From JAJEEA01 sp965116765 (lineage in GTDB: Bacteria; Acidobacteriota; Vicinamibacteria; Vicinamibacterales; UBA8438), in contig OZ220718.1 of NCBI GenBank assembly GCA_965116765.1, positions 1,054,001-1,118,000 on the forward strand: a stretch of 64,000 nt of DNA, written 5' to 3'. The position numbers and the translations under genes are program-made. Below are positions 42,423 to 51,367 of the stretch, one piece after another (the first letter of the stretch is position 1; every line of letters starts with the position of its first letter). The notes beneath the pieces were generated by a model, which was not told the origin of the DNA, ran no database searches, and saw only the letters and a list, made by a program, of their open reading frames with translations.

Positions 42423-45263
42423 ATGACTGCCACGCCCGATCCCTGCCCGATCCGTCTCTCGACCCTGCTCCGCGTCTGCGCCTCCGGCGCCCTGCTCGCC
42501 CTGCTCGCCCCGGGCGCCGCCGCCCAGACCGCGACCGGGCAGCGGATGGACGCCGAGTTCGCGGAGCAAGTGCGCGAGTGGACCACGCGCCCCGAGTTCC
42601 TCAGCCCCCTCGTCGACCACCTCCCCGCCGGCGGGGCCGTCCCGTCGCCCAAGGACGTGCTCGGTCACCACGCCGGCGCGCCGCGCGAGCTCACCTACTA
42701 CGCCGAGATGCTCGACTACTACCGGGCCCTCGCCGACGCGTCTCCGCGGGTCGCGGTCGCGCCCATCGGCCAAACCGACGAGGGACGCGAGATGGTGGTG
42801 GTGACCATCGCCGACGAGGCCACCGTCGCGGACCTCGAGCCCTACCGCCGCGACCTCGCCCGGCTCGCGGACCCGCGCGGGCTGAGCGAGGCAGAGGCGC
42901 AGGCGGTCGTGGCGCGGGCCAGGCCGATCTACGTGCTGATGGCCGGCCTGCACAGCGGCGAGACGGGTCCGCCCGAGATGCTCATGGAGCTGGCCTACCG
43001 GCTCGCGGTCGAGGAGGGGCCGCTCTACGAGCGCATCCGCGAGAACCTCGTCGTGGCGCTGATTCCCGCCGCGGATCCGGACGGACGGGACCGCTACGTC
43101 GACTGGTACTACCGGCACCTGATCGACATCACCGACGAGGACGACCGCATCGGCGGTCCGCCGTACTGGGGGAAGTACATCTTCCACGACAACAACCGCG
43201 ACATCAACTACTCGCAGCTCAGCATGCGGAACGTGCTCGACTGGTACCTGGAGTGGCATCCGCCGGTCATGCACGACCTCCACGAGTCGGTGCCGTTCCT
43301 CTACACGTTCAGCGGTCAGGCCCCCCAGAACCCCCTGCTCGACCCCATCGTCTACGGCGAGCTGCCGTGGTTCGCCAACTTCGAGATGGCCCGGCTGACG
43401 GGCTACGGCATGCCCGGGGTGTGGACCCACGCCTTCGTCGACATGTGGTCGCCGGGCTACCTGGCGTTCATGGCCTCGAACCACAACGGGCTCATCCGGT
43501 TCTACGAGACGTACGGCAACGGCGGCGCGACGACCATGAAGCGCCGCCTCAAGACCGAGGACAACACGCCCGAGCAGGCGCGCACGAGCCGCGAGTGGTA
43601 CCGGCCCTCGCCCCCCTACGAGGAGGTCGAGTGGTCGATGAGGAACAACACCAACTACAGCCAGACCGGCGCTCTCGCGGCGCTGGAGCTGGCCTCGTCG
43701 AACCCGCGCGTGCTCCTGGAGAACTTCTACCGCAAGTCGCGCAACGCGGTGGCGGAGGGCGAGACCGAGCCGCCCCACGGCTTCGTCATCCCGGCCGGGC
43801 AGCGCGACATGACGCGGGTGGCGACCCTCGTCGACCTGCTGCGCGTCCAGGGCATCGAGGTCGGCCGCGCCGGCGACGCCCTCTCGTTCGCCGACGACGG
43901 CGACAGGGACGGCGACGGCGACGCCTATCCCGCCGGCTCGTACGTGATCAAGGGCGGCCAGCCGTACTTCCGCCTCGCCAAGATCCTCCTGGGGAGCCAG
44001 AGCTTCCCGGACGACAGTCTGCGGACCTACGACGACACCGGCTGGACGATGGGGCTGATGCACGGGGTCGACGTCGTCGCCGTCGACGACCGCGAGATCC
44101 TGGACGTCCCGGTCGAGCCGGTCACCGAGGCGCGGCTCGCGGGCACCGTCGCGGGCGGCCGGGAGCCCCGGTTCGGCTACGCCGTCGCCCACTACGGCTC
44201 GAACCACCTGACGACGCTGCGCTACCGGCTCGGCGACGCACCGGTCGAAGCGGCCGAGGAGGGCTTCGAGGTCGGCGGCGTCGCTTTCCCGCCCGGGTCG
44301 TTCATCGTTCCCGCCCCCGCGGGGAGCGAGCGGGCCGAGCACCTGCGGGCGGCGGTGACCGAGCTGGGGCTGACCGCGGCGGGGCTCGACGAGCGGCCGG
44401 AGGTCGCGGCCCACCCCCTCGACCTCCCCCGGCTCGCGATCTACAGCACGTGGGGCGACACCCAGGAGGTGGGCTGGGTGCGCCACGCGTTCGACCAGTT
44501 CGAGATCCCGTTCGACCTCATCTTCAAGGAGCGGGTCCGGGCCGGCGGCCTGCGGGACGACTACGATGTCGTCCTCATCCCCAACCAGGGCCGGACCGCG
44601 AAGGGGCTCGTCTTCGACGTCGAGCCGCGCGGCGGCCCGCGGGCCTACACCAAGACCGACCGCTACCGCTTTCTCGGCGACTACGGGTCGTCGGAGGACA
44701 TCACCGGGGGCATGGGGCTCGAGGGCGTCCTCGAGCTGCAGCGGTTCGTCGAGGACGGCGGCCTGCTGGTTACCCTCGGCGAGGCGAGCCACGTCCCGCC
44801 CGAGTACGGCCTGACCCGGGAGATCGGCGTCAGGCGCCCGGGATCGGGATTCTACGCGCCGGGTCCGCTGGTCGAGGCGGAGATCGAGGTTCCCGACCAT
44901 CCGATCTTCTACGGCTACGACGAGGGGCGCATACCGGTCCGCTACGCGAACGGCCCGCTCCTCGACGTGCCGCGCCGCCTCCGCGACGACTGGGTGGCGA
45001 TGACGTTCAGCAGCCGCGTGCTCAGCGGCCACCTGCGAGGGGCGAACCAGATCGACGGCCGCCCCGCCGTCGTCGACGTGCCGCGCGGCGAAGGCCGCGT
45101 CGTCCTCTTCGCCACCAACCCGTGCTACCGCTGGCAGAACCACGGCGAGTTCGGGATGCTCTTCAACACCATCCTGCACTACAACGACCTGGATGCCCGC
45201 GGCGGTACCACCGCGACGGCGGAGGACGAGAACGCGCCGACGAGCGGTCGGCGGCGACCCTGA
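42423..45263 (+). CDS. Secreted M14-family zinc carboxypeptidase, large form
   Basis: A 946-residue exported peptidase. After a signal (LLALLAPGAAAQ) the M14 domain shows the zinc pair H177-x2-E180 in LHSGETGPPE, followed by NPDGR-like DPDGRDRY, NNRDINYSQ and HDLHES, which supply later ligands. The C-terminal 350 residues are beta-rich, with a glutamine-amidotransferase-like segment (SEEDITGGMGLEGVLELQ). Such long M14 proteins are abundant in Acidobacteria and likely digest extracellular protein. GGGGGAAAG precedes the ATG. Confidence 0.9.
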   Translation: MTATPDPCPIRLSTLLRVCASGALLALLAPGAAAQTATGQRMDAEFAEQVREWTTRPEFLSPLVDHLPAGGAVPSPKDVLGHHAGAPRELTYYAEMLDYYRALADASPRVAVAPIGQTDEGREMVVVTIADEATVADLEPYRRDLARLADPRGLSEAEAQAVVARARPIYVLMAGLHSGETGPPEMLMELAYRLAVEEGPLYERIRENLVVALIPAADPDGRDRYVDWYYRHLIDITDEDDRIGGPPYWGKYIFHDNNRDINYSQLSMRNVLDWYLEWHPPVMHDLHESVPFLYTFSGQAPQNPLLDPIVYGELPWFANFEMARLTGYGMPGVWTHAFVDMWSPGYLAFMASNHNGLIRFYETYGNGGATTMKRRLKTEDNTPEQARTSREWYRPSPPYEEVEWSMRNNTNYSQTGALAALELASSNPRVLLENFYRKSRNAVAEGETEPPHGFVIPAGQRDMTRVATLVDLLRVQGIEVGRAGDALSFADDGDRDGDGDAYPAGSYVIKGGQPYFRLAKILLGSQSFPDDSLRTYDDTGWTMGLMHGVDVVAVDDREILDVPVEPVTEARLAGTVAGGREPRFGYAVAHYGSNHLTTLRYRLGDAPVEAAEEGFEVGGVAFPPGSFIVPAPAGSERAEHLRAAVTELGLTAAGLDERPEVAAHPLDLPRLAIYSTWGDTQEVGWVRHAFDQFEIPFDLIFKERVRAGGLRDDYDVVLIPNQGRTAKGLVFDVEPRGGPRAYTKTDRYRFLGDYGSSEDITGGMGLEGVLELQRFVEDGGLLVTLGEASHVPPEYGLTREIGVRRPGSGFYAPGPLVEAEIEVPDHPIFYGYDEGRIPVRYANGPLLDVPRRLRDDWVAMTFSSRVLSGHLRGANQIDGRPAVVDVPRGEGRVVLFATNPCYRWQNHGEFGMLFNTILHYNDLDARGGTTATAEDENAPTSGRRRP

Positions 45264-45431
45264 TCGACTGACCTGCCGGTCGCGTCCGATGCGCCCGGGA
45301 GCTCAGCCCTGGGGCATGTGCGGCCATGTGTTGGAACGGGGCCCGCTGCGCGGAGCTTCCGTTTTCGCGGTAGCATGACCATCCGCGGCGGCGGCATCCG
45401 CGCGCCGCAGAGGAGCCTCCGGAGGAAAGCA

Positions 45432-46427
45432 ATGCAGAGATCGAAGCTCGCGCGGACGGCGGCGTTCGTATTCGTGCTCGCGGCGCTGCTCGCCGCCGCC
45501 CCGGCCCAGGGACGGGACCTGCTGACGGTCGAGTTCTTCAGCCCCGCCGTCGACCGGACCATGAAGTACAACATCCTGCTCCCGGACGACTACGAGACGT
45601 CGACCGACCGCTATCCGGTGCTGTACCTGCTGCACGGCCTGACCCAGAACTACACCGCGTGGGGGCTCGCGAACGGCGCCCCGTTCTATGCCGGCCTCTA
45701 CGACGACCTCATCGTCGTGATGCCCGACGCCGGGAACTCGTGGTACGTCAACTGGGCGGAGAACGAGGACGGCCAGACCAACAACTGGGAGGACCACGTC
45801 GTCCGCGACGTGGTCAACCACGTCGACTGGAACTTCCGGACCATCGCCCGCCGCGAGGGCCGGGCCATGACCGGCCTGTCGATGGGCGGCTTCGGCGCCA
45901 TCACCATGGGGCTGCGCAATCCGGAGCTGTTCATCTCCATCGGCAGCACCAGCGGCGCGCTCGAGTACGGCCGGCAGGCCGCGGCGCGCATGCGGGGCGA
46001 GCTCGAGCCGCGGCCGCGGCGCACCCCGACGGCCGAGCAGCTGGCCCGCCGCCGGCAGCCCAATCCCCTGATCGGCATCGACGGCTTCAGCAGCCAGGTC
46101 GAGCGGTCGCCGCGGGGCCGGATGTTCACGAACCCGGAGCAGGCCGACGCCTACGACCCGTTCACCCTGATCAAGCAGGTGCCGAGGGAGGACCTGCCGC
46201 ACATCTACCTCGACTGCGGCACCGAGGACCGGCTGATCTCGGGGGCACAGGAGCTCGCCGCCTACATGTTCGAGGAGAACATCCCCTTCAACTACATGCA
46301 GATGCCCGGCGCCCACAACGCCGCGTACTGGATCGAGGCCATCGGCCACATCACGTCGGTGCAGTACGAGGTGATGCAGCGCGCCCTCGGCCAGCGCCCG
46401 TTCGGGCGCGGCCGCTCGACGAACTGA
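45432..46427 (+). CDS. Secreted esterase, alpha/beta-hydrolase (esterase D/antigen 85 type)
   Basis: A 331-residue protein with a signal (TAAFVFVLAALLAAAPAQG) and the putative-esterase fold: YPVLYLLHGLTQNYTAW, nucleophile S150 in GLSMGGFGA, LDCGTEDRLI and the catalytic-type histidine in MPGAHNAAYW. It may deacylate sugars or S-acyl compounds; the substrate is not clear. GGAGG lies 6 bp before the ATG at 45432. A decayed hairpin repeat follows its stop. Confidence 0.88.
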   Translation: MQRSKLARTAAFVFVLAALLAAAPAQGRDLLTVEFFSPAVDRTMKYNILLPDDYETSTDRYPVLYLLHGLTQNYTAWGLANGAPFYAGLYDDLIVVMPDAGNSWYVNWAENEDGQTNNWEDHVVRDVVNHVDWNFRTIARREGRAMTGLSMGGFGAITMGLRNPELFISIGSTSGALEYGRQAAARMRGELEPRPRRTPTAEQLARRRQPNPLIGIDGFSSQVERSPRGRMFTNPEQADAYDPFTLIKQVPREDLPHIYLDCGTEDRLISGAQELAAYMFEENIPFNYMQMPGAHNAAYWIEAIGHITSVQYEVMQRALGQRPFGRGRSTN

Positions 46428-46444
46428 ACCAGGCAGCACGACGC

Positions 46445-46510
46445 GAGTCGCCTGCCGCCCAACCCCGAGCCGGCTGGGAGCCCGCGACGTTCTACGACGC
46501 GGACTCCCGG
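46445..46510 (-). repeat. Dispersed hairpin repeat, decayed unit
   Basis: Keeps GTCGCCTGC, GCCCAACCC and a hairpin GGGAGCCCGC / GCGGACTCCC around CGTTCTACG. Relative to the array the lower stem has CCGC/GCGG in place of CTGC/GCAG, a compensatory change; one other position is a C-A mismatch. The stop codon of the small minus-strand gene lies in its loop. Confidence 0.75.
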
Positions 46511-46731
46511 CCGGCGGCGGACATCCCGCCAGAGCGGCGTGAGAGCCCTTTGCGGACCTCGGCGACTCGGCGAAACGCCTGCAGATCGCCGCGCAGTGCG
46601 ATCAGTCGCAGCACCCGTTCGCGATCGGTCGCGGTGTACGGGTAGTAGTCTTCGCGAAGAAACCAGAGACACTGGACGCGGTAGTCATCGACGAGACGGC
46701 GAATCTCGTCATCGAGCGGCGTTTGATCCAT
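46492..46731 (-). CDS. Small conserved hypothetical protein
   Basis: A 79-residue protein, DEIRRLVDDYRVQCLWFLRE, then DYYPYTATDRERVLRLIALR and GDLQAFRRVAEVRKGLSRRS. It is mostly helical and I recall similar short proteins (CLWF..DYYP) as common in Acidobacteria, without known function. The last ten residues (MSAAGRESAS) and the stop are encoded by a dispersed repeat, so its natural C-terminus may have been replaced. Confidence 0.65.
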   Translation of the reverse strand: MDQTPLDDEIRRLVDDYRVQCLWFLREDYYPYTATDRERVLRLIALRGDLQAFRRVAEVRKGLSRRSGGMSAAGRESAS

Positions 46732-46774
46732 GCCGCGATCCCGTTCGGCCGTCCGACGGAGACTGGTCTGCCAA

Positions 46775-47104
46775 TCACCCGGCCCGGTCGATGAGGCGCG
46801 TCAGGTTGGCGATGTGCTCCATCAGGCTGGTTCGGCCGGCCGGTGTCAGGGTGTACCAGGTCACCGGCCGCCGACCGCGGAACGTCTTCTCTATCGACAG
46901 ATAGCCGGCGTTCTCGAGCTTGCGCAGGTGGGTGCCGAGGCTGCCGTCCGTCTCCTCGAGCACCTGCTTGAGGCGGCTGAACGACATCGCGTCGTGCTTC
47001 GACAGCAGGACGCAGATGGCGAGCCGCACCCGGTGCTCGAAGAGCCCGTCGAGCGACGCCAGCTCGTCGAGCCCCCCGATGTCCGGATCAGCCCTCTGTG
47101 TCAC
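46775..47104 (-). CDS. Winged-helix transcriptional regulator (MarR/ArsR-like, HTH_34 type)
   Basis: A 109-residue single-domain regulator: LFEHRVRLAICVLLSKHD, recognition region MSFSRLKQVLEETDGSLGTH, wing VTWYTLTPAGR and a short C-terminal helix. No metal-binding cysteine cluster is seen. It overlaps the membrane-protein gene upstream by 17 bp, a pairing that suggests the membrane partner senses or controls it. A palindromic operator is found at the TonB receptor promoter 3.8 kb away, but a link is only a guess. Confidence 0.85.
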   Translation of the reverse strand: MTQRADPDIGGLDELASLDGLFEHRVRLAICVLLSKHDAMSFSRLKQVLEETDGSLGTHLRKLENAGYLSIEKTFRGRRPVTWYTLTPAGRTSLMEHIANLTRLIDRAG

Positions 47105-47657
47105 GGGTCGGGGCCCCGAGAAACGCCTGCGCCACGAGCGCGGCGGCGATGAGCGCGCCCGTGATGCTCCACCGGTAGACCGGCACGACGAACGTCAGCA
47201 GATAACCGGCCGCGACCAGCACGCCGACCGGCGCGAGTCGACGGTCGAGGTGCACGCCGGCCTGACAGTACGTCAACGCCATGAGCAGCACCCACAGCGC
47301 GCCGTATCCGGCGGGCGTCAACTGCCCGGTCGCGACCAGTAGCCCGCCGAGCCAGCCCGCGGCCAGAAACGCCAGCCAGTGCAGCGCTGCTCGAACACCC
47401 TTTCGACGATCCGCCTGCCCGGCCCGCCGGCCCGCTCGAACGCCGAGCCAGGCGGAAACGCCGAAGCCGACCGTTCCCGCCGCGAGCCAGTAGGTCCCGC
47501 CCCAGGGCCGGGTGGCGGCGAAGTCATGCAGGACGAAGCCGCACAGCACGATGGCCGCCCACAGCAGATAGTACGCCGGGTTGTGCACCATGTCCGCCCG
47601 CTCCGCCGCGGCGCGGACGTAGGCGATGTCCTCCCTGATCCGTTCGGTGTCCGTCAT
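47088..47657 (-). CDS. Small inner-membrane protein, partner of the winged-helix regulator
   Basis: A 189-residue protein: a soluble N-terminus (MTDTERIREDIAYVRAAAER) and five or six membrane helices (YYLLWAAIVLCGFVLHDF, WLAAGTVGFGVSAWLGV, WLAFLAAGWLGGLLVA, YGALWVLLMALTY, PVGVLVAAGYLLTFVVPVY, ALIAAALVAQAFLG). I do not recognise a named family. The overlap with the regulator gene implies co-translation. The ATG at 47657 gives the shortest charged N-terminus; upstream codons translate a repeat. Confidence 0.75.
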   Translation of the reverse strand: MTDTERIREDIAYVRAAAERADMVHNPAYYLLWAAIVLCGFVLHDFAATRPWGGTYWLAAGTVGFGVSAWLGVRAGRRAGQADRRKGVRAALHWLAFLAAGWLGGLLVATGQLTPAGYGALWVLLMALTYCQAGVHLDRRLAPVGVLVAAGYLLTFVVPVYRWSITGALIAAALVAQAFLGAPTRDTEG

Positions 47658-47675
47658 GATATGCCCCAGCCCGTC

Positions 47676-47760
47676 GTCCGGCCCCGAGAGCGTCGCCTGC
47701 GGCGCCGCTCCCAACCAACCCGGCCAGGAATCGGCACCGCTAGCGCGGCGCAGACTCCGG
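47676..47760 (-). repeat. Dispersed hairpin repeat, one unit (GCTCTC-type tail)
   Basis: Reads GTCCGGCCCCGAGAGCGTCG at the tail, CCAACCAACC, then CCAGGAATCGGC and GCGCAGACTCCGG. The hairpin is partly decayed and its loop has an insertion with CTAGC, which supplies the stop codon of the TPR gene. Confidence 0.78.
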
Positions 47761-48543
47761 GCGCTGGCGCTCGATCTCCTCCAGCGCCGGCAGCAACGCG
47801 TACCGGACCCAGGCGAACCCGGGTTCGAGGTCGAGCGCCTGCTCGTAGTAGCGCCGCGCGGCGGCGAGATCGTCGCGCTCGACGTTGATCTGCCCGAGCC
47901 AGGCGTAGGTGTCCACCAACCCCCAGCGCGGCCACGGGCGATCGCGGGGCTCGGTGCGAAACGCGGCCAGGGCCCGGAGCAGCATGGCCTCGGCCCGGGC
48001 CGCGCCTCCGCCGAACATGCCCGGCGTGTGCAGCTTGCCGACGCCGTCCTGCAGCAGCACCCGCGGGTTGCCGGGCGCGAGCTCCAGGGCCCGCGCGGAC
48101 GCCCGAGACGCCCGCCGGCCGAGCGTCATCCCCTTCCAGGCAGAGTCTATCTGCATGCCGTAGACGCTGGCCAGCAACGCGTGCGACTCCGCGTTCCCGT
48201 CGTCGGCCTCCAGATCGCCGGTCAGCAGCTCCACGGCATCGTCGAGCAACGCGGCCCGGTCGTCGGCGGGCACGCCGTCGGGCACCGAGAACAGCCGCCA
48301 GCTCACGTAGGCGGCCGTGTATCGCGTGACGGACCTCTGGCCTTCAGTCAGGCCGGCGTCGAGCAGCCCCCCTAGATCGGCCTGCACGGCCAGCAGCTCG
48401 GGGCCGTCTCCCAGCACGTACGCCCGCTCCAGCCGCTCGATCAGGGCTGGGAACGTCTCGTCGAAGCCGCCCTGAGCGCCGGCCGGCGCCGCCAGCGGCA
48501 CGAGGGACGTGCACACCACGGCCGCGGCCAGGATTCGTTTCAT
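47740..48543 (-). CDS. Exported TPR protein
   Basis: A 267-residue protein with a signal peptide (MKRILAAAVVCTSLVPLAAP, AGA site) and tetratricopeptide-like helices, clearest at SHALLASVYGMQIDSAW, SARALELAPGNPRVLLQDG and LAAARRYYEQALDLEPGFAWVRY. Probably a periplasmic binding scaffold. It follows the TonB receptor gene on the same strand after 95 bp and probably shares its promoter. Its last residues (PESAPR) and stop lie within a dispersed repeat. Confidence 0.82.
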   Translation of the reverse strand: MKRILAAAVVCTSLVPLAAPAGAQGGFDETFPALIERLERAYVLGDGPELLAVQADLGGLLDAGLTEGQRSVTRYTAAYVSWRLFSVPDGVPADDRAALLDDAVELLTGDLEADDGNAESHALLASVYGMQIDSAWKGMTLGRRASRASARALELAPGNPRVLLQDGVGKLHTPGMFGGGAARAEAMLLRALAAFRTEPRDRPWPRWGLVDTYAWLGQINVERDDLAAARRYYEQALDLEPGFAWVRYALLPALEEIERQRPESAPR

Positions 48544-48638
48544 TCGAGCCCGTCGCGATGCCGACCGGCCCGGACGGGGCGGGTTCCCGGCGCGTTGAAC
48601 GTTTCTCTCCAGTTGCATGACACCTCCCGTGTCGTGGA

Positions 48639-50885
48639 TCACCGCAACAGCACGGTCGATCCGAAGTAGACGGCCCGCGGCATCGCGCTCGTCACCGGCC
48701 GCCGCTCGGTGTAGTCGGGCGACCACGCGTAGTCGAGCACGTTGTGCCGGCCCAGCACGTTCGTGACGCCGGCGAACAGAATCAGCCCCTCCAGACCGAA
48801 CGGGCCCAGCACGCTCATGTTGAGATCCAGCCGTTCGTAGCGCGGTGTACGGGCCGAGTTGACGGCTCCCCAGACCGGCGCGTGGCCCCCGTCGACGAGC
48901 CGCGCGCCTTCGACCGGCGTGAACGGCCGCCCGGACGCCCTGCGCCAGCTCGCGGCGACGCCGACCGTGTCGGTCAGGTCGAGCTCCACCGTCGCGCGAA
49001 ACCCGTGGGGAATCTCGAAGTAGGGCGCCCACGTCCCGTCCCCCGGCTCGATGCCCGGGGGCGTCTCGATCGAGGTCCAGCGGCGCCGGGCCCGCAACCA
49101 GCCGTAGACGACTTCCGCGCCGCCCCCCGGCCAGCGCACGCGCGCCGACAAGTCGACGCCGTACGCCGTCCCATGGCCGCGGGACGAGAAGCCGGCGGCG
49201 TCCTCGAGCGGCAGGTTGCGATAGCGCTTGTGGTACGCCTCGGCCGTCAGTTGCAGCGCGTCGTCGGCGAGGCCGGACTCGTAGCCGGCCACCCAGTGGT
49301 CGGCCCGCATCGGCAGGAGGTGCACGGGGCCGCGGGCCAGCTCGTAGTAGCTGGCCGGCGCGGCCTGGCGATAGAGCCCCCACGCGAGGCGCAGGCGCCG
49401 CCGGGCGCCGGCCCGGACGAGGAGGCTCAGGCGAGGATCGACGGTGGTCGCGCCGGCGAGGTGGAACCGGTCGACGCGGACGCCCAGGCCCGGCACCAGC
49501 ACCCCCGGCCGGCCCTCGAACTCCGCGTACGCGCCGGCGTGCCGGTCGGCGAGGGCGACGTCGAACACCGACGAGCCGGCGACGCCGCCCAGGTCCCCGC
49601 GGGTCGCGGGCACGCGCCCCGCCCAGGCGTTGCGCGAACGGCCGCCGTCGCCGCCGACACGCACGGTGCCTGCCGGGGTGATGCGCGAGACGTCGGCGCG
49701 CCACGAGTGGCGGCGGTCGCGCGTCTCGATGTCGAGGACGCCGACCGACGCGTCGCTTCCGTACTCGGTCACCCCGAACGTGGCGACCGCGAGCCACCCG
49801 CCGGCCGTGACCTTCTCCCACCGCGCGTAAGCCAGCGCGTTGGCGCTGGCCGACTCCACGAAGCCCGTGAACGCCCGGTCCTCGATCTCGATCCCGACGC
49901 GCTCGCGCAGCCCCATCGCGAACACCTTGAACGAGCCGAGGGCCGGCGAGTCGTAGTGGCCGCTGACGTTCAGGTCCCGCGAGTCGGGATAGCGGGTGAA
50001 CGCCCGCGGCGACCGGTTGAGGCGAAACATCGGGCCCGTCTCCGACCAGTTGCCGGAGACCCGCAGGCCGCCCCGGCCGCGCACCGGCAGCGCCCCGACG
50101 CCGGAGACGCCGCTCAGCAGCAGCGCCACCTGCCCGGCGGGCTCCGCCGGCCGGCCGTGCCCGCGCATCTCCAGCACGCCGCTCAGCGCGTTGCCGAAGC
50201 GGGCCGGGAACCCGCCCGAGCTGAACGAGATGTCGCTGGTGAGGAACGGGTCGACGGTGCCCCGGACGCCGCCCGTCACCCGCTCGTAGCGGTAGGGGTG
50301 GTGCACCACGGCGTCGTCGAGCAGCGTGAGGACCTCGGTCGAGTCGCCCCCGCGCACGAACAGCCCCGCCTCGTCGTTGATCTGGCTCACGCCGGCCAGG
50401 TTCTGCACGTAGAGCATGACGTCGGCCTGGGCGCCCGGCAGGGTCACGACGTCCAGGGGACCGAACGCCTGCACCGACGGCGCGGCGTCGACGGGCGCCG
50501 CTGCGACGACGTCGACCAGCTCCTCGACGTCGGCGGGCTCGAGCACCACCTCGACGTCGTGCGGCGTCCCGTCCAGCTCGATCGGCACCTCGGACAGCCA
50601 GTAGCCGCTCGCGAACGCCACCAGCACCTGCGCGCCGGTGCCGCCCGAACGCAGCTCGAAGCGGCCCCCGGCGCCGGTCGCTTCGAGCGTCTGGCTGCCC
50701 CGCACGTAGACCTGCGCCCCGGCCAGGGGACGCCCGTCCGGGTCGCGCACGACACCCCGGATCACCGTCTGGGGCGCAGTCTGGTTCACCGTGTCGAGGG
50801 CCGTTTGGCTGGCGGCGCCGGCGGCGGGCAGACCGGCCGGCAGGAACGCGGCGACCGTGACCATCGCGACCGGTTTCCATGTCAT
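48639..50885 (-). CDS. TonB-dependent outer-membrane receptor with carboxypeptidase-regulatory domain
   Basis: A 748-residue outer-membrane receptor. A signal (VAMVTVAAFLPAGLPAAG) is followed by a carboxypeptidase-regulatory-like domain (IRGVVRDPDGRPLAGAQVYV), a plug with VSQINDEAGLFVRGGDSTEV, and a beta-barrel ending TSAMPRAVYFGSTVLLR. Substrate is unknown; this architecture occurs in SusC-like and CarboxypepD_reg receptors of Acidobacteria. ATG at 50885. It is read from the strong promoter at 50952-50980 and is probably co-transcribed with the TPR gene. Confidence 0.9.
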   Translation of the reverse strand: MTWKPVAMVTVAAFLPAGLPAAGAASQTALDTVNQTAPQTVIRGVVRDPDGRPLAGAQVYVRGSQTLEATGAGGRFELRSGGTGAQVLVAFASGYWLSEVPIELDGTPHDVEVVLEPADVEELVDVVAAAPVDAAPSVQAFGPLDVVTLPGAQADVMLYVQNLAGVSQINDEAGLFVRGGDSTEVLTLLDDAVVHHPYRYERVTGGVRGTVDPFLTSDISFSSGGFPARFGNALSGVLEMRGHGRPAEPAGQVALLLSGVSGVGALPVRGRGGLRVSGNWSETGPMFRLNRSPRAFTRYPDSRDLNVSGHYDSPALGSFKVFAMGLRERVGIEIEDRAFTGFVESASANALAYARWEKVTAGGWLAVATFGVTEYGSDASVGVLDIETRDRRHSWRADVSRITPAGTVRVGGDGGRSRNAWAGRVPATRGDLGGVAGSSVFDVALADRHAGAYAEFEGRPGVLVPGLGVRVDRFHLAGATTVDPRLSLLVRAGARRRLRLAWGLYRQAAPASYYELARGPVHLLPMRADHWVAGYESGLADDALQLTAEAYHKRYRNLPLEDAAGFSSRGHGTAYGVDLSARVRWPGGGAEVVYGWLRARRRWTSIETPPGIEPGDGTWAPYFEIPHGFRATVELDLTDTVGVAASWRRASGRPFTPVEGARLVDGGHAPVWGAVNSARTPRYERLDLNMSVLGPFGLEGLILFAGVTNVLGRHNVLDYAWSPDYTERRPVTSAMPRAVYFGSTVLLR

Positions 50886-50942
50886 TTCAGCACCCGCCTT
50901 TCGGTGTTCGACCCACGCGATCAATAAACTCTCAATCCATAT

Positions 50943-50980
50943 GTTCTCTGAAATATAGAGAACTCTGTTTAATCTGTCAA
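50943..50980 (-). promoter_or_regulatory. Strong promoter with palindromic operator for the TonB receptor operon
   Basis: Minus strand: TTGACA (50980-50975), exactly 17 bp, then TATATT (50957-50952). GTTCTCT (50943-50949) and AGAGAAC (50957-50963) form a perfect 7-bp inverted repeat around GAAATAT, covering the -10 and start region. This is the most AT-rich spot in the window. The leader is about 60 nt. A repressor binding here would block polymerase directly. Confidence 0.78.
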
Positions 50981-51045
50981 CCATCCCGGAAAGGGGAGAT
51001 GCGCGCGACGCTTCAGCGATCAGGTCAGGGTCGGGCCAGGGCTGG

Positions 51046-51205
51046 CCGCGCGCCCATGGAACCGGTGCAGCCGGCGGGAAGGTCGGTTGGGCTGCGGCAG
51101 GGAGCTGCCGGACGACGCTCACCGGGCCCGGCCGGCTTCCGCGCCGGTCGTCCGCGCGTCAGCTGCGCGCAGAGCCTCGGGCGACGCTCACCGGGCCGGG
51201 CCTCC
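51046..51205 (+). repeat. Dispersed hairpin repeats, one decayed unit plus a fragment
   Basis: Within the 482-bp gap between the M2 peptidase stop and the TonB receptor. 51046-51126 keeps CCATGGAACCGGTGCAG, GGTCGGTTGGGC and the GACGCTCACCGGGCC tail; 51160-51205 repeats the GCGACGCTCACCGGGCC tail and CCTCCTGCC. The hairpin has decayed. 51206-51367 shows nothing recognisable. Confidence 0.6.
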
Positions 51206-51367
51206 TGCCGCGGCGCTCGAGCAGCAGCCTCGGATTGGCCCGAGGCTTCGGGTGATTTCGCCCGGGTCCCAGGGTCACGCGAACGATGCTCCCGCCGGGC
51301 GGCGGTCGCGGGCGTGGGTGCGGCGGGGCTCGTCACCGAGGCGCCGCGGCGGCATCGGCCGGCGCTC

